Source: Desulfoglaeba alkanexedens ALDC (GTDB lineage Bacteria > Desulfobacterota > Syntrophobacteria > Syntrophobacterales > DSM-9756). From it: 64,000 nucleotides of DNA. Of the stretch, positions 1-8,490 are shown in pieces. The notes under the pieces are model-generated. The model was not told the origin of the DNA. It saw only the letters and a program-made list of their open reading frames with translations, and searched no databases. Both the position numbers and the translations under genes were made by a program. How positions within the stretch are numbered: position 1 is the stretch's first letter; every line of letters begins with the position of its first letter. The stretch lies in NCBI RefSeq assembly GCF_005377625.1, contig NZ_CP040098.1, forward strand, positions 2,593,279 through 2,657,278, given 5' to 3'.

Positions 1-702
1 GAAGCTCACATTGGGATGTCGGCGAAGCTCCACAAGCGTTTCCAGAGCATCGTGAGCCGAGTCCGTTCGCACCAAGAGGCGCTTGCGGGTGATCTTCTGG
101 GCATACACCAACACCTTGCGCAAAAAGTCCACAAATCCGTTCTCGGAATGCTGAGACCCTGGACGAAGCTCAATGCCCAGACACCATCCCTCCTCGCTGA
201 GGTAGGCCCCGATGGGCGCGTACCCGTCGTAGTTCTGGTACGTCCGCGACACCCCTTCTTTCTTGGTGTCGGAATTGTCCAGGCAGAAGACATCCAGGTC
301 CAAAGCCACATGCCCCGTGGGAAGAGCCGTTACGGGAACCTGGGTCCTCTTGAGCAGTTCGATGTTAGCGGCTTCCGCAAGCCGTTGGAAAGCTTTCGCT
401 TGCCTGTCGAAGCGCTGTCGCAAGGTTTCCTGCGAAGGGACCTTTTGGATGTCCAGAGCCTCTTTGAACCAGTCATCGCCGGAGACCCCCTCAGCGGCTT
501 CAAAGTCGCTCTTACCCAGACACAGAAGCCCCAGATAGGTCTTGACCACATCCGCATGAGAGATCATGGGCCGCCCTGGAACTTCCTTTTCCAACCGCTC
601 GCACAAGTCCGTGTAGCCGTTGATCAGATTGCCCACAAGGACCAGGCCCGCGTGTTCGCTGTAGAAGGCTTTCGAAGATTGTTCAATTTCGATTCTCTTC
701 AT
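1..702 (-). CDS. IS1380-family transposase, N-terminal part, cut by window edge
   Basis: Reading the minus strand from the ATG at 702 gives 234 open codons with no stop before the window edge. The protein starts MKRIEIEQSSKAFYS and contains DLDVFCLDNSDTKKEG and RTYQNYDGYAPIGAYL, which match the first catalytic-Asp region of IS1380-type DDE transposases, and VRTDSAHDALETL, which fits the second Asp region. The gene is therefore the N-terminal half of an IS1380-like transposase; the rest lies left of the window. Family members catalyse cut-and-paste movement of their own element. It is one of several mobile elements packed into the first 5 kb. I did not identify its terminal inverted repeat. 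Confidence 0.85.
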   Translation of the reverse strand, partial: MKRIEIEQSSKAFYSEHAGLVLVGNLINGYTDLCERLEKEVPGRPMISHADVVKTYLGLLCLGKSDFEAAEGVSGDDWFKEALDIQKVPSQETLRQRFDRQAKAFQRLAEAANIELLKRTQVPVTALPTGHVALDLDVFCLDNSDTKKEGVSRTYQNYDGYAPIGAYLSEEGWCLGIELRPGSQHSENGFVDFLRKVLVYAQKITRKRLLVRTDSAHDALETLVELRRHPNVSF

Positions 703-985
703 GGGTGCACCTGCCGGGTGAAAGTTTGACAGGAGACCATATAGCATAAAAGCGGATGAAATTCAATAGGATATCTGCGATATGATAGTTTTATCTATAG
801 ACGCAATCTCACGGATTCAGGGATATATTTAGAATTTATTTAGGAAATGAATGGGGGGAACTCTGTGTTCGAGTGGATTGCGTTTTATTCACGCCGATAA
901 ACAAACGAGGCTCATGGTCATGGTGATTGTCAAGATACTGGTACGCATCCAACCAAGGTTCAACCGCCATATTGGCATCTCGTAG
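703..985. other. Stretch between two insertion sequences, no clear gene
   Basis: This AT-richer stretch separates the IS1380-type transposase start from the end of the IS21 element. The minus strand is open from inside the IS21 tip to about 836 and would encode a tail containing AVEPWLDAYQYLDNH; it could be the end of a gene cut by the IS21 insertion, but I recognise no family. It also presumably holds the undetermined end of the IS1380-type element. Confidence 0.3.
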
Positions 986-1299
986 TGACAACCGAAAATT
1001 GACCATCTGTGACAACCGAATTTTGACCACCGTGAGCTCTGCTTGGTTTAGGATGACATGGGGCTTGCCACCCTGCCATTGAATTTTCTGGGAGGCGTTT
1101 GCCGGATGCGGGGCACCCCTTCCTCAAAGTTGCCTGATCCAGGGTCTCTGGGTCCCTCGCGTGTGTACAGCTTTCTCGCTCATGTGGCCGCGGTGTGCGG
1201 CTTGGGGTTTTACTTCCGCCCGGCAACGATCTGAGCCGCGCAGGGCCGCCGAGAATGGGTCCAACCGAGACTCGTCGGAGGCGGCCCGAAGCGGCGGCT

Positions 1300-1751
1300 C
1301 TAGGCGACACTTTGATGGGTAGGTCTTTGCTCCGTGTGTTTGGCTTTGGACCTCAGGCTCTGTTTGAGGCGGTAACTTTCCCAGCTGCAGTGGATGATAT
1401 GGGCTTTGTGGGTGAGACGGTCCAACAGGGCGGCCGTCATAGTTGGATCCCCAAACACCTGGGTCCAATCGGCAAACCCAAGGTTCGTGGTGATGATCAC
1501 GGAGCCTTTCTCGTGGCGTTCCGCCAAGACCTGGAACAACAACTCCGAACCTTCTTTGGAAAACGGAATGTAGGCCAGTTCATCCAGGATCAGCAGATCG
1601 TAGCGAACGTATTTTTGGATCAAACGCTGCAGTGCTCTTTGTTCTCTGGCCTCCACCAGTTCGTTGACCAGCCCGTAGCAGGTCACAAACCGGGTCCGAT
1701 AGTTTTGCCGGCAGGCCTCGATCCCCAGGGCTGTCGCCATATGGGTCTTGC
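1300..1751 (-). pseudogene. istB: IS21 istB remnant (ATPase helper), N-terminus lost
   Basis: The protein keeps the second half of an IstB AAA+ ATPase: GKTHMATALGIEACRQ (end of Walker A), LLILDELAYIPFS (Walker B) and VIITTNLGFADWTQVFGDP. The residues before GKTH are not the expected GPPGTGKTH but AFHNGKTH, because the sequence breaks at the palindrome at 1752-1775. About the first 100 residues of a normal IstB are missing. With no intact Walker A loop the product is very unlikely to work. IstB normally assists IstA by binding ATP and target DNA. Confidence 0.8.
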
Positions 1752-1775
1752 CGTTATGGAAAGCTTTCCATAACG
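1752..1775. repeat. 24-bp perfect palindrome at istA/istB deletion junction
   Basis: The 24 bases centred on AAGCTT are their own reverse complement. To the right lies istA, which breaks off after LDARFIV; to the left lies istB, which begins abnormally at GKTH. The palindrome therefore marks the internal deletion of the IS21 element. Confidence 0.75.
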
Positions 1776-2470
1776 ATGAAACGCGCATCCAAACTGTAAT
1801 AGGCCTTAAACTTCGAAAAGGCTTCCTGTTGCTGACGATCTTTGCCCCGCATGACCTTGCGAACCGCTGCTGTCAAGTTGTCGTAGATCAGAATCGGGAA
1901 AACTCCCCCGAAAAACGCAAACGCTTGCTCATGGCCATCGAAAAACACCTGTTGGCGTTCGCAGGGATAGAACCGCACAAAGTGCTTGCCCGAATACTTG
2001 CTGCGCATGCAAAAAAACTTCAGACGCTGCGCCTCGCCCCCTATCAGCGCGATCGCACCGCCCCAATCCACCTCCCCTTCATAGCCCGCTTCGGGATCAC
2101 AGGGTATGAACGTGCAGGATCCCGCCATCCCAAGCTGCATCTTGGCCAGCCTCACATACCGGCGCACCGTGGATTCACTGCCTTTAAAGCCCTGTTCTTC
2201 AATCAACCGATGGTAGATCCGACGCGCCGTATGCCTTTGCTTGCAAGGTTTATCCCGGTCACCCTCCAACCATCCGTCGATCACCGCCAGATGCTCCCCC
2301 AAGGCCGGAAACGCCTGATGCTCACGCTCCATGTATCCCCACGGTTCACCCCGAATGGCCTTCTTCACCGTATTACGGCAATGACCTGTCAGACGTGCCA
2401 GCTCGCTGATGCTCTTCCCGTACACTCGGTACCCCGTCCTGATCAGTTCGTACTGGTCCATCTTGAGCAC
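1754..2470 (-). pseudogene. istA: IS21 istA remnant (transposase), C-terminal half lost
   Basis: The 238-residue product begins MLKMDQYELIRTGYRVYGKS with an HTH (SISELARLTGHCRNTVKKAI), then the start of the DDE core (YEGEVDWGG, about residue 130) and FPILIYDNLTAAV with the second Asp. It ends after LDARFIV in the palindrome, before the third catalytic Glu, whereas intact IstA proteins are about 390-520 residues. The gene lies upstream of istB on the same strand, as usual. It is judged non-functional. Confidence 0.8.
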
Positions 2471-2589
2471 TCCTCTTCCTCCCTTCTCGTTGGCTTCTGT
2501 TCACGCCAACTTACCAGGAGGACAACCGCCCAAGATGGTCAATTTTCGGTTATCACTCGCCCCTTTTCCTGGTCACTTTTAGGTTATCA

Positions 2590-2654
2590 AAACCACTCGT
2601 TCGGACGCAAACTACGCTGCGCTTCGTTTGCGCCGCACCGCTTGGTTGTTCGGC
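2590..2654 (+). other. attC-like recombination site 1 (upstream of SEC-C gene)
   Basis: The sequence starts AACCACTCG and ends CGCTTGGTTGTTCGGC, whose outer arms are nearly complementary, and encloses an inner hairpin CGCAAAC/GTTTGCG. This is the architecture of an integron attC hairpin. GTTCGGC at 2648-2654 would be its right core site (consensus GTTRRRY, one mismatch), with the crossover between G2648 and T2649. The left core site seems to have been removed by the IS21 tip ending at 2589. This is an inference from structure; no integrase is in the window. Confidence 0.5.
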
Positions 2655-2676
2655 CTGATAAGAAGAAAGGTGTATT

Positions 2677-3060
2677 ATGGGAATAATGGCAAAATCGATG
2701 ATAGCATACGCGCAACCGTTGCTCGACGCAACAGACGGATCACCCGAGCAGATGCAGAATGCACTCTCGATAGCGCAGATGTGCTGGAATCTCGCGTTGC
2801 TGCCTGAGACTGAACAAGAAGAGAGCATTGCCGTAATGCAAGCAGCGCTAAAGATGGAAGAGGCTGAATTTGCAGACTTTCGACACTCAGTCATCGTACC
2901 AATGATTGTGCGGCATCACGAGATGTTTCCCAACATGCCTCGGCTGGATTCACAGAGGACGGCATCGCTTCCACGGGAGGAGAAGTACCCAAGAACGGGA
3001 CGTAATGCCCCTTGTCCGTGCAACAGTGGGAAGAAGTATAAACGTTGCTGTGGAAGGTGA
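2677..3060 (+). CDS. Small SEC-C motif protein, probable integron cassette gene
   Basis: 127 residues. The C-terminus GRNAPCPCNSGKKYKRCCGR is a textbook SEC-C zinc-binding tail as found at the end of SecA and in many small proteins. The first 95 residues are helical and match nothing I know. A GAAAGG ribosome-binding site lies just upstream of the ATG. The gene starts 28 bp after a putative cassette boundary and ends 40 bp before an attC-like site, the usual layout of an integron gene cassette. SEC-C tails bind zinc and sometimes SecB or ribosomes, but the role of this protein cannot be told from sequence. Confidence 0.75.
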   Translation: MGIMAKSMIAYAQPLLDATDGSPEQMQNALSIAQMCWNLALLPETEQEESIAVMQAALKMEEAEFADFRHSVIVPMIVRHHEMFPNMPRLDSQRTASLPREEKYPRTGRNAPCPCNSGKKYKRCCGR

Positions 3061-3100
3061 CGGCATTCGTGATCGCAGACAACCACGGATAGAGAACCGG

Positions 3101-3164
3101 GCCGAACAATTCACTCCAGCCGAGCGCTGAAAGCAGCGGCTGAGTATGTCATTGGGCGTCAAAT
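3101..3164 (+). other. attC-like recombination site 2 (59-base element)
   Basis: The site begins GCCGAACAATTCACTCCAGC and ends GGGCGTCAAAT, closely resembling textbook attC sites (which begin like YCTAACAATTC and end like GGCGTTAGAT). An inner stem pairs CAGCCG with CGGCTG. Its left core GCCGAAC is the exact reverse complement of GTTCGGC at 2648-2654, which is what is expected when both come from the same cassette circle. The right core GTCAAAT has one mismatch to GTTRRRY. The implied cassette is 2649-3158. Confidence 0.55.
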
Positions 3165-3174
3165 GGAGCTAACG

Positions 3175-3333
3175 ATGCATAAATCAGACTCGAGTGAGCG
3201 GTGGGAAGCTGAGGTGTACATTCTCCAGTTGCTGGAAGCGGAGTTGAATGCCGGATTCGATCCGGCTGCACAGCTGCCCATCACTTCACCCCTCGGGCGC
3301 GCTACACGCTCTTTGGAATACTGCATGATGTGA
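3175..3333 (+). CDS. Short hypothetical ORF after attC-like site
   Basis: 52 residues beginning MHKSDSSERWEAEVYILQL. It starts 17 bp after the crossover point of the second attC-like site, as the first gene of a following cassette would. No family is recognised, and no further attC follows because the ISAs1 element is inserted 73 bp downstream. It could be a genuine small cassette gene or chance. Confidence 0.35.
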   Translation: MHKSDSSERWEAEVYILQLLEAELNAGFDPAAQLPITSPLGRATRSLEYCMM

Positions 3334-3406
3334 TGCTCCCTCGCCCCTGAAATTATCAATCATAGATGAATTTAGATCGTGCGACAACTATCCTGACACA
3401 GGGGGC

Positions 3407-4642
3407 CAGGGCAATCGCACGTCATAAGGCTGGACATCTGGCTTCCAATGTGCCACACTACCTTGGTGACCCATAACCCAAGGAGGATGACACATGGAGA
3501 CTGCAGGAAAACCGCGGCTTATGGAGCATTTTTCGTCCCTCACAGATCCTCGAATCGTGGCGAAGACGAGACACAAGCTGATCGATATCGTTGTGATCAC
3601 CCTTTGCGCCGTGTTGGCCGGCGCCGACGAGTGGACGGAAATCGCCGAGTTTGGCCGTATCAAGGAGAAGTGGTTTCGCACTTTCTTGGAATTACCTCAT
3701 GGGATTCCCTCGCACGATACTTTTGGTCGCGTGTTTTCGAAGATTTGTCCCGAAGAGTTCGAGAAGTGCTTCCTGGATTGGGTGCGTGCCGCTTTCCACG
3801 ATATCGCTCCACAGGTCATGGCCGTCGATGGAAAGACGTTGCGGCATTCCTACGACCGATCATCGAACAAGACCGCGATCCACATGGTCAGCGCTTGGGC
3901 CACCGAGAATCGACTGGTGCTGGGACAGGTGAAGGCCGATGAAAAATCCAACGAGATCACAGCCGTCCCAGAACTGCTCAGAGTTCTTGCACTCAAAGGC
4001 TGTATCGTGACCCTTGATGCCATGGGCTGTCAGAAGGAGATCGTCCGACAAATTGTCAGACAAGAAGCGGACTATGTGATCTGCCTCAAAGGCAATCAGG
4101 GTACCTTTCGGAAGGAAGTGGAACTGTTTTTTCAAGACGCCAAAGAAAACGGATTCAAGGATGTTTCCCATGAAACCTACGAAACCACGGACGGAGACCA
4201 TGGCCGCATTGAAATCCGCCGCTTCACCACCACTGCCGAAGTAGACTGGTTTGAGGACAAGTCCCAGTGGCCCAAACTCACCTCTTTGGGCATGCTCGAA
4301 TCGGAACGACACGTTGGCGATAAGATCACCCATGAGACCCGCTACTACATTTCAAGTCTGCCCAGTGATGCCAAGATGTTTGCTCGTGCATCCCGTGGGC
4401 ATTGGGGCATCGAAAACTGCTTGCATTGGTGCCTCGATATAGCGTTTCGCGAGGACGACAGCAGAATACGTATGGGGCATGCTGCCAACAATTTGGCCAT
4501 CATACGGCATTTTGCCCTTAACCTTATCAAACAAGACAAAACAAGAAAGATCGGTGTCAAGGGATCCCGCAAACGCGCCGGCTGGGATGATGACTATATG
4601 CTTCGACTACTCGGCCTCTAAAAATTTCGTGCGATTGCCCTG
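3407..4642 (+). mobile_element. Complete ISAs1-family insertion sequence with 10-bp target duplication
   Basis: The element has perfect 15-bp inverted tips (CAGGGCAATCGCACG at 3407-3421 and its complement at 4628-4642). It is flanked by identical 10-bp direct repeats CACAGGGGGC at 3397-3406 and 4643-4652, the size expected for this family. It contains a single full-length transposase gene. All parts needed for movement look intact, so this is probably a recent insertion. Confidence 0.92.
3494..4621 (+). CDS. ISAs1-family transposase (H-repeat type)
   Basis: 375 residues, the usual length. It opens with the DUF/H-repeat N-terminal region (MEHFSSLTDPRI, LCAVLAGADEWTEI). The DDE core follows: VMAVDGKTLRHS (first Asp), VTLDAMGCQKEI (second Asp), YVICLKGNQ, then HWGIENCLHWCLD with the catalytic Glu and FREDDSRIR. 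A start at ATG 3494 follows an AAGGAGGAT ribosome-binding site. It ends only 7 bp before the right inverted repeat. The gene is uninterrupted and likely functional. Confidence 0.93.
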   Translation: METAGKPRLMEHFSSLTDPRIVAKTRHKLIDIVVITLCAVLAGADEWTEIAEFGRIKEKWFRTFLELPHGIPSHDTFGRVFSKICPEEFEKCFLDWVRAAFHDIAPQVMAVDGKTLRHSYDRSSNKTAIHMVSAWATENRLVLGQVKADEKSNEITAVPELLRVLALKGCIVTLDAMGCQKEIVRQIVRQEADYVICLKGNQGTFRKEVELFFQDAKENGFKDVSHETYETTDGDHGRIEIRRFTTTAEVDWFEDKSQWPKLTSLGMLESERHVGDKITHETRYYISSLPSDAKMFARASRGHWGIENCLHWCLDIAFREDDSRIRMGHAANNLAIIRHFALNLIKQDKTRKIGVKGSRKRAGWDDDYMLRLLGL

Positions 4643-4706
4643 CACAGGGGGCGATCCGGGAGCCGGAATCCATTACCTTGCTACAAAAATCAGACACCCC
4701 GATTGG

Positions 4707-4913
4707 GTAGCGTAGAAAATAATAGACCTGATATTTGATGCCAAATTCTATTTCCCCTCCCCTTGTGGGAGGGGACTGGGGGGATGGGAATGAAACTGAT
4801 TGACATACGTTAATTTTCTCACCCTCACCCCAACCCTCTCTCATCAAGGGAGCGGGGGATTTTTTTGACCTTCGTTAACCTTTTTGCTTAAGGTCTCCAG
4901 ATTAGAACGCTAC
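4707..4913. repeat. MITE-like dispersed repeat, copy 1
   Basis: 207 bp starting GTAGCGTAGAAAATAATAGA and ending ...AGAACGCTAC, so the tips are imperfect inverted repeats. It includes a C/T-rich CCCTCCCCTTGTGGGAGGGG hairpin. A second, shorter copy with the same ends is at 27523-27667. It codes for nothing. The remaining bases up to 5101 contain a small hairpin (TGACCCC/GGGGTCA, 5025-5040) that may end transcription of the radical SAM gene, and nothing else recognised. Confidence 0.65.
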
Positions 4914-5101
4914 CCCCGATCTTATATGAAGATAGAAGATTCACCAATAATGTCGATTGGTTATTGTGCCACGTTTTTGGGCTCTACCCCACTGCCCCGT
5001 ATCCCGAATTTTCATGCTTCGTTGTGACCCCACGGGGTCATGGGGGTTATTGAGAAGATACCAAGTCAAGTTTACGGATTAAGGCTTGTGGCATTCGCAG
5101 C

Positions 5102-6106
5102 TCATGCGCTTTTACCCAGCAGACGCTGCATCAACGAACGTTTCGGCTTGTATGAAAAATCCACCTCATCCTGAACCATGCAGCCGTCGCACAGGGTTCC
5201 CTTGACATTTCCCGCCAGATAATTCCTGCGAAACTGGAGGTATTTTTCGTTGTGCCACACCCCGTACAAGCCTTCAACCGCCACATTGCCCAGAATCGTT
5301 GTGCGCTCCCAGTCCACGCAGCACAGGACGCAATCGCCGTTCCACAGAATATACGCCTGTTGCATGAGCCGGTCGCAGTCGCCGGATAATGCCCGCATCG
5401 GCAATGCATTGAGGCCACGCTGCTGAACGGCATGATGCGAGCGGTTTTCGAAAGCATGAATATTGACCGTTATGCCCCGTGAGTTCCAGTATTCGCGAAT
5501 CTCGTCCAGTTCACGGTCGATGGCCTTGGTATGAACCATCGTGATCTTGAGCCTGGGGGTTTTAGCCTTGCGCCGGCCTTTCAACTCGATGAAGCGATTG
5601 ACATTGGCAAGGTTCTTCTCCCAGCGCAAATTGCCCATGCTGGATTCGTAGGTTTCCCTGCGTATGCCGTGGAAGCTGACATGAAGGCCGTCCAGACCAC
5701 TCTCGATCAGGCGCTCTCCCATCTCTTCATTGAGATAAGAAGCATTGGTATTGATTTTGGTCCGGGTCATCGGCTTCTTGCGGTCGGTTATGTAGCGGAT
5801 CAGGTCGGGAAGCCGCGGATCCGCCAGCGGTTCATTCATCAGATAGGGGCTGATGCGCTTTACCGGATACTTTACTGCTTCATCAATGATGCGGAAAAAC
5901 ATGTCTTCATCCATCCTGCCCATAGAGAGCTTGCCGATGGTGCTCTCATTGGGACAGAACCGGCAACGGGCATTGCATCCGGACTGTGTCTGGATCTGAA
6001 TGTTTTTCGGGAAATCGGGCACCGGACGCATACCTTGCAGCCGGCGGCCTATGAACCGCTCAACCCCGTTTTTGCAGTCTTGTGGGAGAAAGTATCGAAC
6101 AGGCAT
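5102..6106 (-). CDS. Radical SAM/SPASM protein, last gene of envelope operon
   Basis: 334 residues. Near residue 44 is the radical SAM cluster motif CNARCRFC, preceded by IQIQTQSG. The C-terminal third has SPASM-type cysteines (CVLCCVDW and CDGCM), so it should carry an auxiliary Fe-S cluster. Such proteins modify peptides, sugars or other substrates by radical chemistry; the substrate here cannot be named. It lies 54 bp downstream of the ELM1-like gene at the end of a minus-strand operon of glycan-related genes, which suggests a role in surface polysaccharide or lipopolysaccharide modification rather than in peptide maturation. No short precursor peptide gene is seen beside it. Confidence 0.85.
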   Translation of the reverse strand: MPVRYFLPQDCKNGVERFIGRRLQGMRPVPDFPKNIQIQTQSGCNARCRFCPNESTIGKLSMGRMDEDMFFRIIDEAVKYPVKRISPYLMNEPLADPRLPDLIRYITDRKKPMTRTKINTNASYLNEEMGERLIESGLDGLHVSFHGIRRETYESSMGNLRWEKNLANVNRFIELKGRRKAKTPRLKITMVHTKAIDRELDEIREYWNSRGITVNIHAFENRSHHAVQQRGLNALPMRALSGDCDRLMQQAYILWNGDCVLCCVDWERTTILGNVAVEGLYGVWHNEKYLQFRRNYLAGNVKGTLCDGCMVQDEVDFSYKPKRSLMQRLLGKSA

Positions 6107-6160
6107 TGCGAGAATCCCTTTCCGTGCACGGATGTTTGAAACAATGGCAATTACACAAAA

Positions 6161-7315
6161 TCAGCGTAGCATGTTTTTGAGCCAGCGTGCAACCTCGGGC
6201 GCCTCCGCAGGGAGAGGGCTTTGGCGATCGGTCTTGAGTGGAGCCCCGAATGGTTGAGCACGGCCGGATGCGAACAGGGCGCGGTGCAGCAGGGATATAT
6301 CGCGAAGCGGGCGAATCAAGCCACGACGCAGCATCCAGGCACATGCAGTATCTACGATGCCGGCCGGCTTCCCCTCTTTAATCTCTTGTGAGAAGAAAGC
6401 CTGGGCGCGGCACACGCACCATTCGCGCAATCGGCTGCTGAAGCGGGTTGGCTTGATCTCCCTCACTGGAAAGATATAGAGAGGTGCCGTGGTTGCCGCC
6501 GCCTCGGCCAGCATCGATTCGCTTTCGCCGGTGACAACCAGCACATCGGCCTGAGCGAGAAGCGCCCGGTAGGGATTGGCGTGACGGTCCGGTTGCCAGG
6601 TAAAAACGCGATGCGGGGCGGTGAGCACGGACTCCAGGACCCGGGTGGCGGCGGGGCTGGTCCGGCGGCTGGTGACGGCCACAACGCTCCCTCCACCATC
6701 TTCGGCCCACCGCCGTACCAGCAATGCCATTTTTCCCGCGTCATCGGCGCCCAGACGGAAACGAGCGGCATCACCTCCCACCAGAAGCACTACGACGGGC
6801 CGGGGAGCGCCATCCAAGAGCCCGGGCCATTTTTCGCTTTCTTCAGAAAGAAGCTGCAACGAGATGGAATTCAGGGGTGCCGTGGTTTCGTAGCGCCGGG
6901 GATCCGGTGGCAAGCGACAGTGCCGGGGGGTGACTACCGCATCGTACTTGCTTGCCACTGCTCCGCCGACACGGCCCAGCTGCACCGTCAGCGTGCGCCC
7001 CTTGCCGGCGCGGCCGACCCAGCGGGTAATGGGGGCCGTGCTGCGGCCGACGCCGATGACTACATCGGGCCACGGCGGTTCAAGAGGGGAAGATTTCCGC
7101 CGGTCCAGGCCTACCGTCAGGGGGAGAAACGGCAGAGAATCCCGCCAACGGGACCACCGCGTGAAATGCAATTCCTTGACCTCGTAAGGCCAGCCCAATG
7201 CTTCAGCCAAGGCAACGGCCTGAATCCGATTGCCCGGATGGAGATTGGTCAGTACCCACACACGGGCAGGGCAAGATGACGTATCGGGGTGCTCGGGTTC
7301 CATGCCTGTATTCAA
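6161..7315 (-). CDS. ELM1-like (DUF1022) GT-B fold protein
   Basis: 384 residues. Features of the family formerly called mitochondrial fission ELM1/DUF1022 are visible: VWVLTNLHPGNRIQAVALAEALG near the N-terminus, PDVVIGVGRSTAP, and in the C-terminal half the GESESMLAEAAATTAPLYIFP segment. These proteins have a glycosyltransferase-B-like fold and in bacteria usually sit in lipopolysaccharide gene clusters, though no reaction is firmly known. Its start overlaps the stop of the upstream glycosyltransferase by 4 bp (ATGA), so the two are translationally coupled. Confidence 0.75.
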   Translation of the reverse strand: MNTGMEPEHPDTSSCPARVWVLTNLHPGNRIQAVALAEALGWPYEVKELHFTRWSRWRDSLPFLPLTVGLDRRKSSPLEPPWPDVVIGVGRSTAPITRWVGRAGKGRTLTVQLGRVGGAVASKYDAVVTPRHCRLPPDPRRYETTAPLNSISLQLLSEESEKWPGLLDGAPRPVVVLLVGGDAARFRLGADDAGKMALLVRRWAEDGGGSVVAVTSRRTSPAATRVLESVLTAPHRVFTWQPDRHANPYRALLAQADVLVVTGESESMLAEAAATTAPLYIFPVREIKPTRFSSRLREWCVCRAQAFFSQEIKEGKPAGIVDTACAWMLRRGLIRPLRDISLLHRALFASGRAQPFGAPLKTDRQSPLPAEAPEVARWLKNMLR

Positions 7316-8490
7316 CTTTTCACGGAGGCTGAAAGAAGTTCGAAATATATTTCTTCAACACGGGCCGCCCGCTTGTCTTCCGTACATAGCTCGAGCACCA
7401 GTTCGCGGCCTCTTGCGGCGCAGGACCGCGCCAGCTCAGCGTCCCGGAGCATCCTGTCTATCGCGTCGGCCAGTGCCGCCGGATCTCCGGGCGGAACCAG
7501 CAGTCCCGTGCTGTTATGAATCACCAGTTCCCGATTGCCGGCCACATCACTCGAGATTACCGGACGAGCCATGGCGAGCGCCTCGCGCAGCGCGCCGGTC
7601 AACCCCTCGCCGCGAAGTGATGCGCAGACGACAATATCGATTGCGGCCAGCGCCGCGGGAACATCTTCCGTAAAGCCCGCAAAAACCACCCGGTCGGACA
7701 CCCCCAGAGAGGATGCCATGGCTTGCAGCGCACTGGAATCCCCCTCGCCCACCAGTACGAAACGCAGTTCGGGGTATCGGTCCTTGAGGCGAGCCGCTGC
7801 CTCCAGCAGTATCGGCTGGCCCTTCTTGGAAGTATTCAGGGAGCCGATCAAGCCGACAACCGGGACTCCCTCGGACAGTTTCCAGGCTCGACGCATCCCC
7901 GCGCCGGAAACTTCCGGGCGGAAACGATCAGGGTCGAAACTTCCGTACACGACTTCAACTTTTTCCCCGGCGATGCCATCGGCCACCAAAGCATCCCGAA
8001 CGGCATACGCTACAGCGAATATACGGGCAACATGGCGGCGGTGGATAAAATAAGCCAGAGGGCTTTGCGACAACGGATAGACGGTACCTCGATTTGCCGC
8101 CCAGACAGGGCGGCGTATACCCAAGGTTGCGAAGTAAGCACAAAACAAAGCCCGGTTTTTGTGCGTATGGAGAACATCAGGGCGCTCTTCAGCCATCAGC
8201 CGCCGAAATTGCAGCAAGCCGGCAAGGCTTCGCAATCCAAGGCGCCGCGTCCGGACCCCGGCGTTTCGCAGGCTCTGGAACCACATCCCATGCATCGGTT
8301 GATCCGGCTCGCCGTCAAATATACAGGTGAGGCGGTGTCCGCGCCGGGCAAGGGCTCGCGCAAGGGATGCGCACTGCACGGCTCCACCGCGCTCGACGGA
8401 ACCGTGGGAGTCGACCATCACTATGTTAAGCGGTCTATGATCGCAGGGATTTTCAGCGGCATTGTCACTGTTTTTTTCATGGCTTGTCAT
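7312..8490 (-). CDS. Glycosyltransferase family 4-type (GT-B)
   Basis: 392 residues. After about 20 residues comes IVMVDSHGSVERGGAVQCAS, the N-terminal nucleotide-fold loop of GT-B enzymes. The C-terminal domain has VGLIGSLNTSKKGQPILLEA, VVFAGFTEDVPAAL and the E-x7-E donor-binding motif EGLTGALREALAMARPVI. It should move a sugar from a nucleotide-sugar to a lipid or glycan acceptor on the inner face of the membrane. The gene overlaps both neighbours by 4 bp, so it is in one operon with the phospholipase D-like and ELM1-like genes. The acceptor cannot be predicted. Confidence 0.88.
   Translation of the reverse strand: MTSHEKNSDNAAENPCDHRPLNIVMVDSHGSVERGGAVQCASLARALARRGHRLTCIFDGEPDQPMHGMWFQSLRNAGVRTRRLGLRSLAGLLQFRRLMAEERPDVLHTHKNRALFCAYFATLGIRRPVWAANRGTVYPLSQSPLAYFIHRRHVARIFAVAYAVRDALVADGIAGEKVEVVYGSFDPDRFRPEVSGAGMRRAWKLSEGVPVVGLIGSLNTSKKGQPILLEAAARLKDRYPELRFVLVGEGDSSALQAMASSLGVSDRVVFAGFTEDVPAALAAIDIVVCASLRGEGLTGALREALAMARPVISSDVAGNRELVIHNSTGLLVPPGDPAALADAIDRMLRDAELARSCAARGRELVLELCTEDKRAARVEEIYFELLSASVKS

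Larger units (their letters stand above)
986..2589 (-). mobile_element. Internally deleted IS21-family element
   Basis: Both tips carry the IS21-style multiple terminal repeats. The left tip has TGACAACCGAAAATTGACCA at 986 and a second copy about 25 bp in; the right tip, read on the minus strand, has TGATAACCTAAAAGTGACCA ending at 2589 and a second copy at about 2536-2555. Inside, minus-strand istA and istB remnants meet at a 24-bp perfect palindrome (1752-1775), so the middle of the element is lost. Its right tip abuts an attC-like site. I see no matching target duplication beside the two tips. Confidence 0.8.

Noticed and set aside
16-729. Plus-strand frame of 237 codons at the left edge
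   Set aside because: It is the shadow of the IS1380-type transposase read on the minus strand, which has the family motifs.
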